Positions 18,301 to 26,121 of a stretch of 64,000 nucleotides of DNA are shown here, one piece after another. The stretch's first letter is position 1, and each line of letters begins with the position of its first letter. The stretch lies in assembly GCF_001431725.1 (NCBI RefSeq), contig NZ_CP013106.1, forward strand, positions 3,906,001 to 3,970,000, written 5' to 3'. The notes under the pieces were generated by a model that did not search any database, had not been told where the DNA came from, and saw only the letters and a list, made by a program, of their open reading frames with translations. The DNA is from Halomonas huangheensis (GTDB lineage: Bacteria; Pseudomonadota; Gammaproteobacteria; Pseudomonadales; Halomonadaceae). Made by a program: the position numbers and the translations under genes.

Positions 18301-18918
18301 CCCGAAGGACTCGAACCACCCAAGCTTCGAATCCTGATAGATGAAGGAAAAATCAACTTCACTAAAGAGAGTCTCGACGCGCTCACTGACAACAGGGATT
18401 TGCAGGTACTATTCGTCGCGGCTAACATCGACACATACTTGGAGGATCCAGACAACTTTGCACTCGACGATGGCTTCCGAGAGGAGCTTCTTCAAACTGG
18501 AATTGATGATACCGCCAAACTCGGAATAGTCAAATTGATGGACCTAGGAGCACTAGCGGGCCTTCCCGAACGATCAGCACTTATCGGCCAAATTATCAAC
18601 AACACCAATACCAAAGTATCCGAACTTGACAGTAGTAGTGCACAGGCCATGATAATACATTCCAACCCCATAGCGACGCAAATTTCACTATTCAATAAAT
18701 ATCATTCACTTATGGAAGATAACGAAGTGCGTCATGTCTTGGCTAGTCTACCGCCGCCATTTTCCGAAATAAAAACCGGGTACAAAACGCCGAGACTGGA
18801 GAACACCCCCGATAATCGGAATTTGGTCAGCTGGCTTGATTCAAGAAACATTATTTCGTCATGGAGTGACGACAGCTTATTCAATAACGACATCAGAGTG
18901 AATCTCTATAGGAGCTGA
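15307..18918 (+). CDS. Large membrane-anchored P-loop NTPase, YobI-like
   Basis: 1203 residues. Walker A GPYGSGKSS (71-79, K77) and Walker B DLVVIEDID (253-261) belong to the KAP/STAND-like AAA+ branch. Two hydrophobic helices (about 151-166 and 189-206) are inserted between them, as in KAP and YobI-type NTPases, placing the ATPase at the membrane. Residues 425-455 and 525-565 look like coiled coil. The ~650-residue C-terminal half is Leu/Glu/Asp-rich, probably helical, without a recognised effector domain. YobI-like NTPases are proposed in the literature to act in biological conflict or phage defence. It sits in an AT-richer island next to an IS, with a Trypco2-like gene downstream. No good ribosome-binding site is visible before the ATG. 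Family assignment is from motif layout only; a defence role is inferred. Confidence 0.75.
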   Translation: MIKIITSLTRWLANSLYRIVSWLESKDRSADRKPVFVDLAPTDEADKSGVYSEAMLFAMNNAKVFNIALTGPYGSGKSSIIQSFLKKYRRRALHISLAAFVPEIDSEGEKVSRQEIERSILQQMLYGADANKLPLSRFKRIQSPGVWSIFKSLYIMLGILALWHVFHQREDLISGSFFVPLALRNWLNLGTFMLAATFLWVVLHHFYVASFGLSLKGISLKDVEIKPAHDDQASILNRHLDEIIYFFQATDYDLVVIEDIDRFENAEIFVTLREINSLVNENAGVKRTIRFLYALRDDMFVNTDRTKFFEFIIPVIPIINTSNSIDMVLEQGRRLELDECLNRQFLREVSRYLNDLRLIQNIFNEYAIYMANLKTDGENLLDANKLLAILIYKNVYPRDFEQLHRGAGTLAEILNLQDELIVHGEATHRTEIAELEKRLELAENQAHSGLRELQKIYAMALIEKLPTNTVSVSLNRQTWIALPQLVSHNTFEQLIDASRLFYRNAQNQYHPVDVSQLQSEVHPQKSYKQRKEEVESKEDDNKHKVLRQIRDLKSKIAALRTTRLNDLLRSNTDRVQSLFEDFGENGELASFLILEGYLDDTYYQYTSLFHSGRLSPNDNKFLIKIRAFSTPESGFPIDNPKEVIAAMRDEDFRQNYVLNVKLVDTLLSDRSRYLEQTQKLFEFLSAKFESCEGFFDAYYDTGRHVAELLSGLAKIWKDLVPTAIASPKSISHVTQLLSVLPEDYLKTLARDFDELPEFVSVNLPVILEQSPELAPERLKCLDLEVKDLASIKEHFGVVRFMFEAGLFELTIENLEYIYGSIFGENDLEPLRERNFTTISSTNNGILMEKVESDFDRYFSDVLLKLEENSKEDVAAILAVVRHDTIDEDDLREFLERQTTLLPTLEDVPKRLHSVLFKIGMIEPTWLNCRDFMESEGFEGDSLVGYLDRDIVRSAILRHPIPRDSDSLKLRQFLINAGSLSDAAYREYAQALPKPFKKLPEGLEPPKLRILIDEGKINFTKESLDALTDNRDLQVLFVAANIDTYLEDPDNFALDDGFREELLQTGIDDTAKLGIVKLMDLGALAGLPERSALIGQIINNTNTKVSELDSSSAQAMIIHSNPIATQISLFNKYHSLMEDNEVRHVLASLPPPFSEIKTGYKTPRLENTPDNRNLVSWLDSRNIISSWSDDSLFNNDIRVNLYRS

Positions 18919-19266
18919 TTAGTGGCTTATAAAATTCCGCACTGTGTCTCGGCGTCAGCGGTACTGCGCCTGGAGCGCCACACACTGAATGACTGCTCAT
19001 GGCCGAATGCTGATCTTAAGGCTACTCTGATGGAAGAGGCAACTGACGACCCGAAGCGGACATGCCGGAAAAGCAACGAGCACGTTCATTGGGGATATGC
19101 AGCATGCATTTGATTGGTGTTATACTGCCGAGCTATGCTTAATATCTAGATATTTCAATAGGATGAGAGGGGGCGCGCAGCATAACATTGTTGAACGCGC
19201 GAGCGCGTTCAAGTGGAATATCAAGCATGCAGCTGCTAAGCATCAATAACAATCTCGGAGATAAAA
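18919..19266. other. Spacer between NTPase and Trypco2-like gene
   Basis: About 350 bp. A 63-codon frame (18922-19113) has no ribosome-binding site or recognisable product and is not called. The stretch contains a 14-bp perfect palindrome (AATATCTAGATATT, 19141-19154), a hairpin at 19191-19212, and boxes resembling recombination-site ends (GTTGAAC at 19190, GCATAAC at 19179). It may be a degenerate cassette junction, but no complete attC could be drawn. Confidence 0.4.
19191..19212. repeat. Perfect 10-bp hairpin
   Basis: TTGAACGCGC (19191-19200), a two-base loop GA, and GCGCGTTCAA (19203-19212), about 55 bp before the Trypco2-like start. No T-run follows. Could be an operator or part of a degenerate recombination site. 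Confidence 0.7.
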
Positions 19267-19647
19267 ATGGAACTAGATGAGTTCGTAAAATCAGTTCTCG
19301 TCAATGTGCTTTTAGGAGTGAAGAAAGCACAAGACGCCGAAGGTGTTGGTGCGTTTGTTGTTCCTAGCTGGGATGGAGGCCACCAATATCCAAAAAATTC
19401 TAGGGTTTCGAGTGGTGCTCGCCTCAAATCAACAATAATAGATTTCGATGTTGCTGTGACTGTCGAGTCGAGTGATAGAACTTCTGGTGGCGGTGGCTTG
19501 AAAATAGCGGGAATTGGCGCTGATCTAAAAGGTGAGGCCACCTCAAAGGATACTAAAGTTAGCCGCATTCAATTTGGTGTCCCTATTATGCTCCCTGAGA
19601 ACCAACGAAATTGGTATGAGGAGCTCACTAATGATAAAAATGCTTAA
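19267..19647 (+). CDS. Trypco2-like small protein (conflict-system associated)
   Basis: 126 residues. The layout resembles the trypsin-co-occurring domain 2 family: an N-terminal helix (MELDEFVKSVLVNVLLGVKKAQ), then beta strands with IDFDVAVTV, a glycine-rich turn, and a closing SRIQFGVPIMLP strand. Such domains are reported as accessory or sensor modules of NTP-dependent conflict systems. No catalytic motif, signal peptide or membrane helix. A CTCGGAG lies before the ATG. The TAA stop (19645-19647) falls inside the R''-like box GCTTAAC of a candidate attC site, the usual architecture of an integron cassette gene. The family assignment is by eye; function unknown. Confidence 0.65.
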   Translation: MELDEFVKSVLVNVLLGVKKAQDAEGVGAFVVPSWDGGHQYPKNSRVSSGARLKSTIIDFDVAVTVESSDRTSGGGGLKIAGIGADLKGEATSKDTKVSRIQFGVPIMLPENQRNWYEELTNDKNA

Positions 19648-19746
19648 CCAAGCCATTAAATTCGCTCCCTTCGCTCCCTTCGCTCCCTTCGCTCCCTTCG
19701 GTCGCCGGACGCTCGTTCCTCGCGCCGTTTATGACGGGAGTTAGGC
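19642..19746 (+). other. Candidate integron attC site 1
   Basis: 105 bp bounded by GCTTAAC (19642-19648, fits RYYYAAC) and GTTAGGC (19740-19746, fits GTTRRRY). The two boxes are complementary except at one position. It overlaps the stop codon of the upstream gene, and the downstream gene begins 5 bp after it. The arm carries four perfect copies of TTCGCTCCC (19661-19696), an unusual expansion inside such a site. The predicted recombination point is between 19740 and 19741. No integrase gene is in the window. Confidence 0.6.
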
Positions 19747-19751
19747 TCAAT

Positions 19752-20492
19752 ATGCATGGAGAAGCATTGATCACTGCGAGACTATTGGTCGACAGAAGAG
19801 AACGCAGACTCCTAATGGTTGCCATAGGGGCTTTTCTTCTGTTGTGTTTTATCGAGGCGAGACTTTCTCTGCCAGAGTATTTATCGGGAACGGTTCTTGA
19901 ACCAATTCTCCTAAGCGGTGCTGTGCGTACCATAAGTGTCGGGGTTCTGGTTAGCCTTGTAGCGGCATATATATTTTATCTTCTGATTGACTACTTTCCT
20001 CGCTCAACCAAGGAGGCCAAGTCGGTTTTTGTCCTCAATTCGTTGCTTGCAGCAGTGCTAGATTCTTATGACCGATGTCGTGTTTTCGGACACGAAACGG
20101 CGCTGCCTCATGTTAATAGGCATGTTCTCGAGGATGATTGGCTGGAGGGGACGATAGTCGACATAAAGGATCGAAAGGCAAAGTTTCTGCCTCTGAAGTT
20201 GGCCATGCAGACTGCGCACACTCGTCTGGATGACTTTAGAAATGCTTTGGTGTTGGCCGTCAATCTATCGCCAGAGCATGCGCTTCAGTGGTTAGTCATC
20301 ATCGATAAGATAAGGCTCTTTACCGAGAGTTACCGGGAGCAGCCAGAGGTGCCGGAGGATAAGATACATCTGGCAGACAATGAGTCAGATGAAAACCCCC
20401 TCCGGTTATACAAAGGAGATTTGAGGTTTCGTTTCCTAGAAGTTGTTGAAGAATCTCAAAGATGGCTGCAACAGAATGGCTCTAAAGCCTAA
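19752..20492 (+). CDS. Two-helix membrane protein of unknown function
   Basis: 246 residues from the ATG at 19752; an in-frame ATG at 19731 lies inside the candidate attC and is not preferred. Two N-terminal hydrophobic segments (about residues 20-38 and 62-84) are followed by a ~160-residue soluble, charged domain (SVFVLNSLLAAVLDSYDRCRVFG; LKLAMQTAHTRLDDFRNAL) that is probably helical and cytoplasmic. No family recognised. Its TAA stop lies inside GCCTAAC (20487-20493), the exact complement of the GTTAGGC that precedes the gene, so gene and flanks look like one complete mobile cassette. It may be unrelated in function to the NTPase. Confidence 0.7.
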   Translation: MHGEALITARLLVDRRERRLLMVAIGAFLLLCFIEARLSLPEYLSGTVLEPILLSGAVRTISVGVLVSLVAAYIFYLLIDYFPRSTKEAKSVFVLNSLLAAVLDSYDRCRVFGHETALPHVNRHVLEDDWLEGTIVDIKDRKAKFLPLKLAMQTAHTRLDDFRNALVLAVNLSPEHALQWLVIIDKIRLFTESYREQPEVPEDKIHLADNESDENPLRLYKGDLRFRFLEVVEESQRWLQQNGSKA

Positions 20493-20564
20493 CAAGAAAA
20501 GTCACGGCGACGGCTTCTCCATTGCGGCTTCGCCTCCATTCCGCAGCCGCGCGTGCTGTTGGCG
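20487..20564 (+). other. Candidate integron attC site 2
   Basis: 78 bp from GCCTAAC (20487-20493) to GTTGGCG (20558-20564). The interior folds on itself: CACGGCGACGGCT near 20502 pairs imperfectly with AGCCGCGCGTG near 20545, with GCGGCT/AGCCGC as an inner stem. The 3' box deviates from GTTRRRY at the last two positions, which would fit the end of an array or an eroded site. The sequence after it (20565-20651) holds a short hairpin AATGGCCGCTTTTGGCCG and no gene. Confidence 0.5.
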
Positions 20565-20651
20565 TCATATATCAGGAAAATCTCAATGGCCGCTTTTGGC
20601 CGAAACCCGCCATGCCTCAAGGAAAGGGCCAACCTTGCATGCCAACATCCC

Positions 20652-21551
20652 CTACCCAAAATACTCCGCATAAACCAACGTCACCCATTCCAGAAATACC
20701 CGCACACGCGGCGATAGCTGTCGCCGCTGCGGGTAGACCGCGTGCAGTGGCATGCTGGGTTTTGGCCATTCGGGGAGTACTTCGACCAGTTCGCCGCTTT
20801 CGAGCAACGATTCGACGTGGAAACGTGGCAGTTGGATCATGCCGCAGCCCTGGCGGGCGCTTTCCACGTAGCTCGAGGCATCGTTGACGGTTATCCAGCC
20901 TTTGGCTGCGAAGGATTGGGGTTGACCATCGACGATGAGGTCGAGGGTGCTGTCCACGGCGTTGTTACCGGAGAAGAAGCTGACCACCTGATGCTTGTGC
21001 AGTTCATTCGGGTGGCTTGGATGACCGACCTGCGCCAGGTACTCCGGGCTGGCACAGATTACCTGCGGAAGGTCCGCCAGCTTGCGGGCGATCAGGCTGG
21101 AGTCCTCCGGGGCGCCGGAGCGTAGTGCGCAGTCGATGCCCTCTCCCACCAGATCCACTCGCCGGTCGCCGCTGGTCAGGATCAGGTTCAACCGCGGATA
21201 GCGGTGATGAAACTCCTGAATCCGCGGCAGCACGATCTGCCGGGCCTGGGCGCCATGCATCTCGACACGCAGTACGCCAGCGGGATTATCGGCCACCGGT
21301 CGCAGTGTCGCTTCGGCATCTTCCAGTTCCGTCAGCAGTTGAACGCAGCGCTCATGGAAGGCTCGGCCTTCAGGCGTGGTACGCACTTGCCGTGTGGTGC
21401 GCTCCAGCAGGCGCACCCCCAAGCGTTTTTCCATCTGCTGAATGGCCAAGGTCGCCGACGCTCGCGGGATACCGAGTCCATTGGCTGCCTTGGTGAAGCT
21501 GCCGCTCTCCACGATGCGTACGAAGAGGGTCATCGCATCGAATCGATCCAT
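20652..21551 (-). CDS. LysR-family transcriptional regulator
   Basis: 299 residues, standard length. Winged helix at about residues 3-60 (MDRFDAMTLFVRIVESGSFT; LGIPRASATLAIQQME), then an effector domain of the YafC/DmlR-like subgroup ending with HAVYPQRRQLSPRVRVFLEW. Divergent from the SDR gene with a 116-bp spacer, so it probably controls that gene and itself. This gene marks the return to ordinary GC-rich chromosomal sequence after the cassette-like island. Confidence 0.93.
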   Translation of the reverse strand: MDRFDAMTLFVRIVESGSFTKAANGLGIPRASATLAIQQMEKRLGVRLLERTTRQVRTTPEGRAFHERCVQLLTELEDAEATLRPVADNPAGVLRVEMHGAQARQIVLPRIQEFHHRYPRLNLILTSGDRRVDLVGEGIDCALRSGAPEDSSLIARKLADLPQVICASPEYLAQVGHPSHPNELHKHQVVSFFSGNNAVDSTLDLIVDGQPQSFAAKGWITVNDASSYVESARQGCGMIQLPRFHVESLLESGELVEVLPEWPKPSMPLHAVYPQRRQLSPRVRVFLEWVTLVYAEYFG

Positions 21552-21667
21552 ACCGATTGTTTTCTCTGAATGAATAATGATTGCAAGATAGCTGATTTAT
21601 TCACACGGAGCGAACACCAATACTGCTTCACGTTCCCTCATACAACCCTCATGCAAGGAGTCGATCC

Positions 21668-22408
21668 ATGACCGATACAACACAGAAGGTCGCGCTGGTT
21701 ACCGGTGCCTCGCGGGGCATTGGCCGTGCCATCGCGCTCAAGCTCGCTGAGGATGGTTTTGCCGTGGTGGTCAACTATGCCGGCAATGCGCAGTTGGCGG
21801 AGCAGGTCGTGGCCGAGATCGAGACCAATGGTGGCCGCGGCACGGCGCTACAGGCCGATATCGGCGATGCAGCGTCCGTCGCTCGGTTGTTCGATCAGGT
21901 GCTGGAGGCGTTCGGGCGTCTCGACGTGGTGGTCAACAATGCCGGAGTCATGCAAATGGCGAAGATCAGCAGCGACAATGTCGAGGTTCTCGACCAGATG
22001 CTGAACACCAACCTGCGCGGTAGCTGGCTGGTGATGGCCAAAGCCGCCGAAACGCTGAGCAACGGCGGTCGCATCATCGCGCTGTCATCCAGTGTGCTGG
22101 CAAAGTCTTTCCCCACCTATGGCGCCTACATCGCCAGCAAGGCCGGCGTCGAGGGCTTGGTCAAGGTACTGGCCAACGAAATGCGCGGGCGCGAGATCAC
22201 CGTCAACGCCGTGGCGCCCGGTCCGGTCGCTACTGAGTTGTTCTTCGAGGGCAAGAGTGACGAGCAGATCGCCTCGATCACCGCCATGGCACCGTTGGAG
22301 CGCCTGGGGCAACCGGAGGAAATCGCCGCGGCTGTCGCCTTCCTCGCCGGCCCTCAGGGCAGTTGGATCAATGGCCAGATACTGCGTGCCAACGGCGGCT
22401 TTGCCTGA
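21668..22408 (+). CDS. Short-chain dehydrogenase/reductase (FabG-like)
   Basis: 246 residues, classical SDR. Cofactor motif VTGASRGIGRA near residues 10-20, NNAG near 90, and the YxxxK pair Y154/K158 (YIASK) with a serine about 14 residues before. The N-terminal glycine pattern and basic residue suit NADPH. It probably reduces a keto group of a small substrate, not a fatty acid synthesis intermediate, because no fab genes are near and a LysR gene is divergent. RBS AAGGAG just upstream. A GC-rich stem-loop follows the stop. Confidence 0.92.
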   Translation: MTDTTQKVALVTGASRGIGRAIALKLAEDGFAVVVNYAGNAQLAEQVVAEIETNGGRGTALQADIGDAASVARLFDQVLEAFGRLDVVVNNAGVMQMAKISSDNVEVLDQMLNTNLRGSWLVMAKAAETLSNGGRIIALSSSVLAKSFPTYGAYIASKAGVEGLVKVLANEMRGREITVNAVAPGPVATELFFEGKSDEQIASITAMAPLERLGQPEEIAAAVAFLAGPQGSWINGQILRANGGFA

Positions 22409-22420
22409 AGCGCATCACCT

Positions 22421-22458
22421 CCCCGGCTACCGCCGAAACGGTTCAGCGGTAGCCGGGG
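22421..22458 (+). terminator. Stem-loop after the SDR gene
   Basis: CCCCGGCTACCGC (22421-22433) and GCGGTAGCCGGGG (22446-22458) form a 13-bp perfect stem with a 12-nt loop between convergent genes. Strong hairpin without T-run. Confidence 0.6.
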
Positions 22459-22495
22459 CACAACTGGTATCGGAGGACGAATACAGTCCAGTGCC

Positions 22496-22996
22496 TCAGC
22501 CAGACGGTCCTCCGCGACGTGAACGCTCCTGCAACGGTATTTCCTGCTGGCAAGGCTCCATCTCGGAAGGGAAATGGTGCGGAGCGATACCCATCAGCTG
22601 ACGGAGATGGCTAATCATGGCCACTGCCAGCAATCCACCAATCGCTGTCAGGTGCTCGATGGCAAACATCACAGTCAGACGCAATGGGCTGCCGGGCAGT
22701 TTGCAATACTGATGCACCACCACCGCAATCAGCACCAGAAACACCAACTGTACAGCGGCGCCCAACCACAACAGGCGCTCCAGCAGGATCAGTACCGCGG
22801 CGACCAGCAGGTTGATGGCAACGACCATATTGAGCAGCGCGGCTGGCTCGAGACCGGCAGCACGCATCTCGTCGACCACGACTTGTGGGTGGGTAATCCT
22901 CAGCACGCCCGCTGCCATGAATATCGCGACCAGCAACGTACGTGCGATGGCCCACGGCGAGAGGTGATCGAGTGCTCCATCAATGACTCGTTGCAT
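22496..22996 (-). CDS. DoxX-like small membrane protein
   Basis: 166 residues with four hydrophobic helices (about 17-35, 50-75, 78-96, 105-128) and the DoxX-type start WAIARTLLVAIFMAAGVLRI. The C-terminal ~35 residues are charged and cytoplasmic. DoxX-like proteins are small inner-membrane proteins sometimes linked to redox or detoxification functions; the exact role is unknown. Convergent with the SDR gene and apparently monocistronic. Confidence 0.75.
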   Translation of the reverse strand: MQRVIDGALDHLSPWAIARTLLVAIFMAAGVLRITHPQVVVDEMRAAGLEPAALLNMVVAINLLVAAVLILLERLLWLGAAVQLVFLVLIAVVVHQYCKLPGSPLRLTVMFAIEHLTAIGGLLAVAMISHLRQLMGIAPHHFPSEMEPCQQEIPLQERSRRGGPSG

Positions 22997-23308
22997 ATCG
23001 CTTCACTCCTGATCAGCGGGCCGCGCCAGCCACGCGACACCGTTACCGGCCCATACAGCCCGGGCACAGAACACGGACTGCATGGGTATGGAGTGCAGGA
23101 CTATAGAACCTGAAGTTAACTTGAGGTCAACAGACACAGTGAACCAATATCACTGCCGGATCAGAAGCCATGGACAGAACAGAGCAACGAATAATGCGCC
23201 ATTTCAGGGAAAGTACTGAGGGTGCAATGCCGCCCATCTCAGGGGGTGAAATATGCGAGCTCCATAGACTTCGTACCCGCCCACGCCGGAAAGTCGCACC
23301 TATGACGG
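22997..23308. other. Intergenic region
   Basis: About 310 bp between the divergent 5' end of the DoxX-like gene and the 3' end of a GntR gene. A 76-codon frame (23170-23400) overlaps the GntR gene antisense and has no ribosome-binding site. Sequence becomes AT-richer from here to about 27.3 kb. Confidence 0.4.
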
Positions 23309-23971
23309 CTAAAGAATTCCTGATCGTTTCTCAAGCAAAGAAACAATACTTTCACAGGCCTCGAGAATATGCGATTCGAGCAAATCCGTTGCGGGCTTAA
23401 CTTCCCCCAGGCGACAGAATTCAAGTAGCTCATGATGTTCCTGCTCGGCTTTCTCCAATTGCTGGGAGTAGAGAAGCTGCATTCGAATGTACCGGTCTGA
23501 TTTTGTATTCAGTTGCCTTACCAACGACAAGGCTTCCGGAAGCGCTGCTGGAGAATAAAGTGCATTATGAAAAGCAAAATTATACTGACTCCAGCTATCT
23601 ATACTCTTTCCGGAGTTGAGAGCCGCATCGTACTCAAGAAGTATTTTTCTCGCGTATTTGACATTCTGATCAGAAAGGTTTGGTATTGAACGCTCGAGCA
23701 AATATCTTTCAATAAATACACGTAAATCAAACAATTCACGAATTTTGTCAACTGACAACTCAGTAATGAAGGCCCCTCGGTGGGCATGAAATTCAACCAG
23801 GCCTTCCGATTCGAGGATCAATAGCGCTTCACGCACAGGAATTCTACTGACATCATAATCCTTCGCCAAGGCATCCTGACGCAGCTGTGCACCACCAGCA
23901 AACTCCCCGCCAAGAATTCTACCTCTCAGATCATCGGCGACATATTGGGCTCTCGTCTTGTATTTCATCAT
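23309..23971 (-). CDS. GntR-family regulator with FCD domain
   Basis: 220 residues. N-terminal winged helix (YVADDLRGRILGGEFAGGAQ; SRIPVREALLILESEGLV, residues 10-70) and a C-terminal all-helical FCD effector domain (IRELFDLRVFIERYLLE...). FadR-subfamily regulators usually repress uptake and catabolism genes for acids and sugar acids until the ligand binds. It lies downstream of the TRAP operon on the same strand, separated by a terminator, and shares that operon's AT-rich codon use, so the two were probably acquired together. Confidence 0.9.
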   Translation of the reverse strand: MMKYKTRAQYVADDLRGRILGGEFAGGAQLRQDALAKDYDVSRIPVREALLILESEGLVEFHAHRGAFITELSVDKIRELFDLRVFIERYLLERSIPNLSDQNVKYARKILLEYDAALNSGKSIDSWSQYNFAFHNALYSPAALPEALSLVRQLNTKSDRYIRMQLLYSQQLEKAEQEHHELLEFCRLGEVKPATDLLESHILEACESIVSLLEKRSGIL

Positions 23972-24190
23972 GGTTTACGCAACCTGAATTATATTCTGTC
24001 CAAATTACTCAGAAAAAATCTCTTGACTACGGAATTACTGGTGATGACTGACGAAACCGGCAACCCGATGCATCATAGTGGCTGCGCTAAAAACCCACTT
24101 CCATTTTGCTACCAAACCAACACAACCCAATCATATGCAATGTATGGGAATCATTCTTATCCATTCCCTGATCACCAACGACTCTTGAAA

Positions 24191-24232
24191 AAGCACTCAT
24201 GGGCAAGCTTGAACATCAGCCCATGAGTGCTT
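24191..24232 (-). terminator. Intrinsic terminator of the TRAP operon
   Basis: 14-bp perfect stem: AAGCACTCATGGGC (24191-24204) and GCCCATGAGTGCTT (24219-24232). Read on the minus strand, the stem ends in a CTTTTTC run right after dctM. The best intrinsic terminator in the window. Confidence 0.85.
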
Positions 24233-24245
24233 GAAAAAGTGACTA

Positions 24246-25571
24246 TCAAAAACCTACTATCTGACTCGGCAGCCAGGTTGCAACACTCGGAAACGTCGCA
24301 ACAATAGCTAGAGTTACCAGCTGTGCCATAATAAACGGAACCACACCCTTACACATCTGGCCGTAAGTTATATCATCAGGGGCTATAGATTTAAGATAGA
24401 AAATGGAGGACGCCATAGGAGGTGTCAAATAACTCGTCTGTATAGTCACCAAGACTAGTGTAGCGAACCAGATGGGATCTATCCCGAGCGACCTTATAAC
24501 GGGAGTAAATATCGGAACACAGATAAGCACTATGGATGTCCAGTCAAGTACAAATCCCAGCAGAAAAGTAACGACCAGGAAGAAAATAATGACTGAAGTG
24601 CTACCCCCACCAAGTGCATCCGCAATGCCCTCAACCAACTCTCCTCCACCATTCACAGCAAAGATGCCGGTGAACATGGTTCCTCCAGCAACAATCAAGA
24701 GAATCATTGCCGTGATCCGGACTGTCATCTTCAGCGACTCACCGAGAGACGAAAAGGTCATTCCTCTGTTGGAAATCGCTAGAATGCTAGCCCCAGCAAC
24801 GCCCACTGCAGCTGCTTCTGTTGGAGAGGCGATTCCACCCAGCAGTGATCCCAGTACAGCAAACATCAGCAGGAGCGGTGGAAGCAACGACTTCAAGGTT
24901 ATCGTAATTTTTTTCTTCAGGGGAATGGTAGGCAAGCTATCCGCGCTAACCGCGGGGCCATCAGACGGCCTTAGAATACACCTGACCAATATATACATTA
25001 CAAACAAACCCACCATGATCCCGCCCGGTATGATGATCGCAGCAAAAAGGGCACCAATCGAGATCTGTGCCAGTGCCGCATAAACCACAACAATTACCGT
25101 AGGAGGGATTATTGTACCCAGCGAGCCACCTGCACAAATGGTGCCAGTGATCAATGAGTTGTTGTATTTGTATTTCTGCATGGCAGGAATAGCCATCAAG
25201 CCGATCATTATCTCTACGGCCCCTACTACGCCTGATGCAGCGGCAAAGACTGCTGCCATTAATATCGTGGTGATAGCCAATCCACCAGGCAAGCGCCCAA
25301 TCCAGAGCTGTATGGCTTCGAACAGGTTCTTTGCAATACCAGATTTTTCCAGAATTGCGCCCATCAGTACGAAAAGAGGAATGGATGATAGTATATAGTT
25401 GGTTGAGGCACTATATATACTTCCATATAGCTGCTGAAAAATAACGGGACCAAAAGAGAACCAGCCTGCCGCCACAGAGACAAGTATCAAGGAAAACGCT
25501 ATAGGGATACCCAGGAATATCAGAAAAAAAAGCGCTGGGAACATCAATACCACAATTACTGATTCCATCAC
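24246..25571 (-). CDS. dctM: TRAP transporter large membrane subunit
   Basis: 441 residues, about 12-13 membrane segments, full length for DctM. Family segments are visible: IPLFVLMGAILEKSGIA near residues 64-80, SGVVGAVEIMIGL, and PTEAAAVGVAG in the central region. It forms the sodium-driven translocation channel of the TRAP carrier. It overlaps the dctQ stop by 4 bp, indicating translational coupling. Codon use is visibly AT-richer than the flanking chromosome. Confidence 0.95.
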   Translation of the reverse strand: MMESVIVVLMFPALFFLIFLGIPIAFSLILVSVAAGWFSFGPVIFQQLYGSIYSASTNYILSSIPLFVLMGAILEKSGIAKNLFEAIQLWIGRLPGGLAITTILMAAVFAAASGVVGAVEIMIGLMAIPAMQKYKYNNSLITGTICAGGSLGTIIPPTVIVVVYAALAQISIGALFAAIIIPGGIMVGLFVMYILVRCILRPSDGPAVSADSLPTIPLKKKITITLKSLLPPLLLMFAVLGSLLGGIASPTEAAAVGVAGASILAISNRGMTFSSLGESLKMTVRITAMILLIVAGGTMFTGIFAVNGGGELVEGIADALGGGSTSVIIFFLVVTFLLGFVLDWTSIVLICVPIFTPVIRSLGIDPIWFATLVLVTIQTSYLTPPMASSIFYLKSIAPDDITYGQMCKGVVPFIMAQLVTLAIVATFPSVATWLPSQIVGF

Positions 25572-26068
25572 CAGCTCCCCTTGAGCGCCTTTTTCATGAA
25601 ATACCTTATTCCTTCAGCCAGCAGCTGGAAGGAAAAAAGACTTAAGCCAACTGCCAAAACAAGATAAAAAGGCCACATCAACGGTCCCCATGTGCTGACC
25701 GTCTCGACCTCTCCTGTCATATAGGCATTTATGGCCTTCCCCCAGCCATGCCACGCCATCACTGAAATTACTGGGAAGAGGAGAAAAATGTATGCAAAGC
25801 CTAGAATACAGGCACCAACCTTCTCGGGAAAAAGCCGGATAATCACATCTATCTTAACATGACCATCCACTCGCAAAGTCCATGCCACTCCCAACATAAA
25901 AGCGGCACCGGTAGCCATATAGGAAATATCAAACGCCCAAATGGTTGAGGCATTGAATACATACCTGGCCACAACTTCATAAAGCATGGAGAGAATAAGG
26001 ATAACAAACAACAACCTACTAACTAGAGCAGCGTAGTGAGAAGCCTTATCTATTAATCTTAGAATCAT
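25568..26068 (-). CDS. dctQ: TRAP transporter small membrane subunit
   Basis: 166 residues, four hydrophobic helices (about 13-34, 48-66, 88-110, 132-155), the size and topology of DctQ. The motif RYVFNASTIWAFDISYM matches the family. It supports DctM and docks the receptor. Lies between dctP (54 bp upstream) and dctM (overlapping) in one operon. Confidence 0.93.
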   Translation of the reverse strand: MILRLIDKASHYAALVSRLLFVILILSMLYEVVARYVFNASTIWAFDISYMATGAAFMLGVAWTLRVDGHVKIDVIIRLFPEKVGACILGFAYIFLLFPVISVMAWHGWGKAINAYMTGEVETVSTWGPLMWPFYLVLAVGLSLFSFQLLAEGIRYFMKKALKGSW

Positions 26069-26121
26069 AACGGCATCCTGCTATTGAAAAGAGGGAGGAA
26101 AAATCCTCCCTCCGCTTCTTA

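Noticed and set aside
18922..19113. 63-codon open frame after the NTPase gene
   Set aside because: No ribosome-binding site, no recognisable product; likely spacer or eroded sequence.
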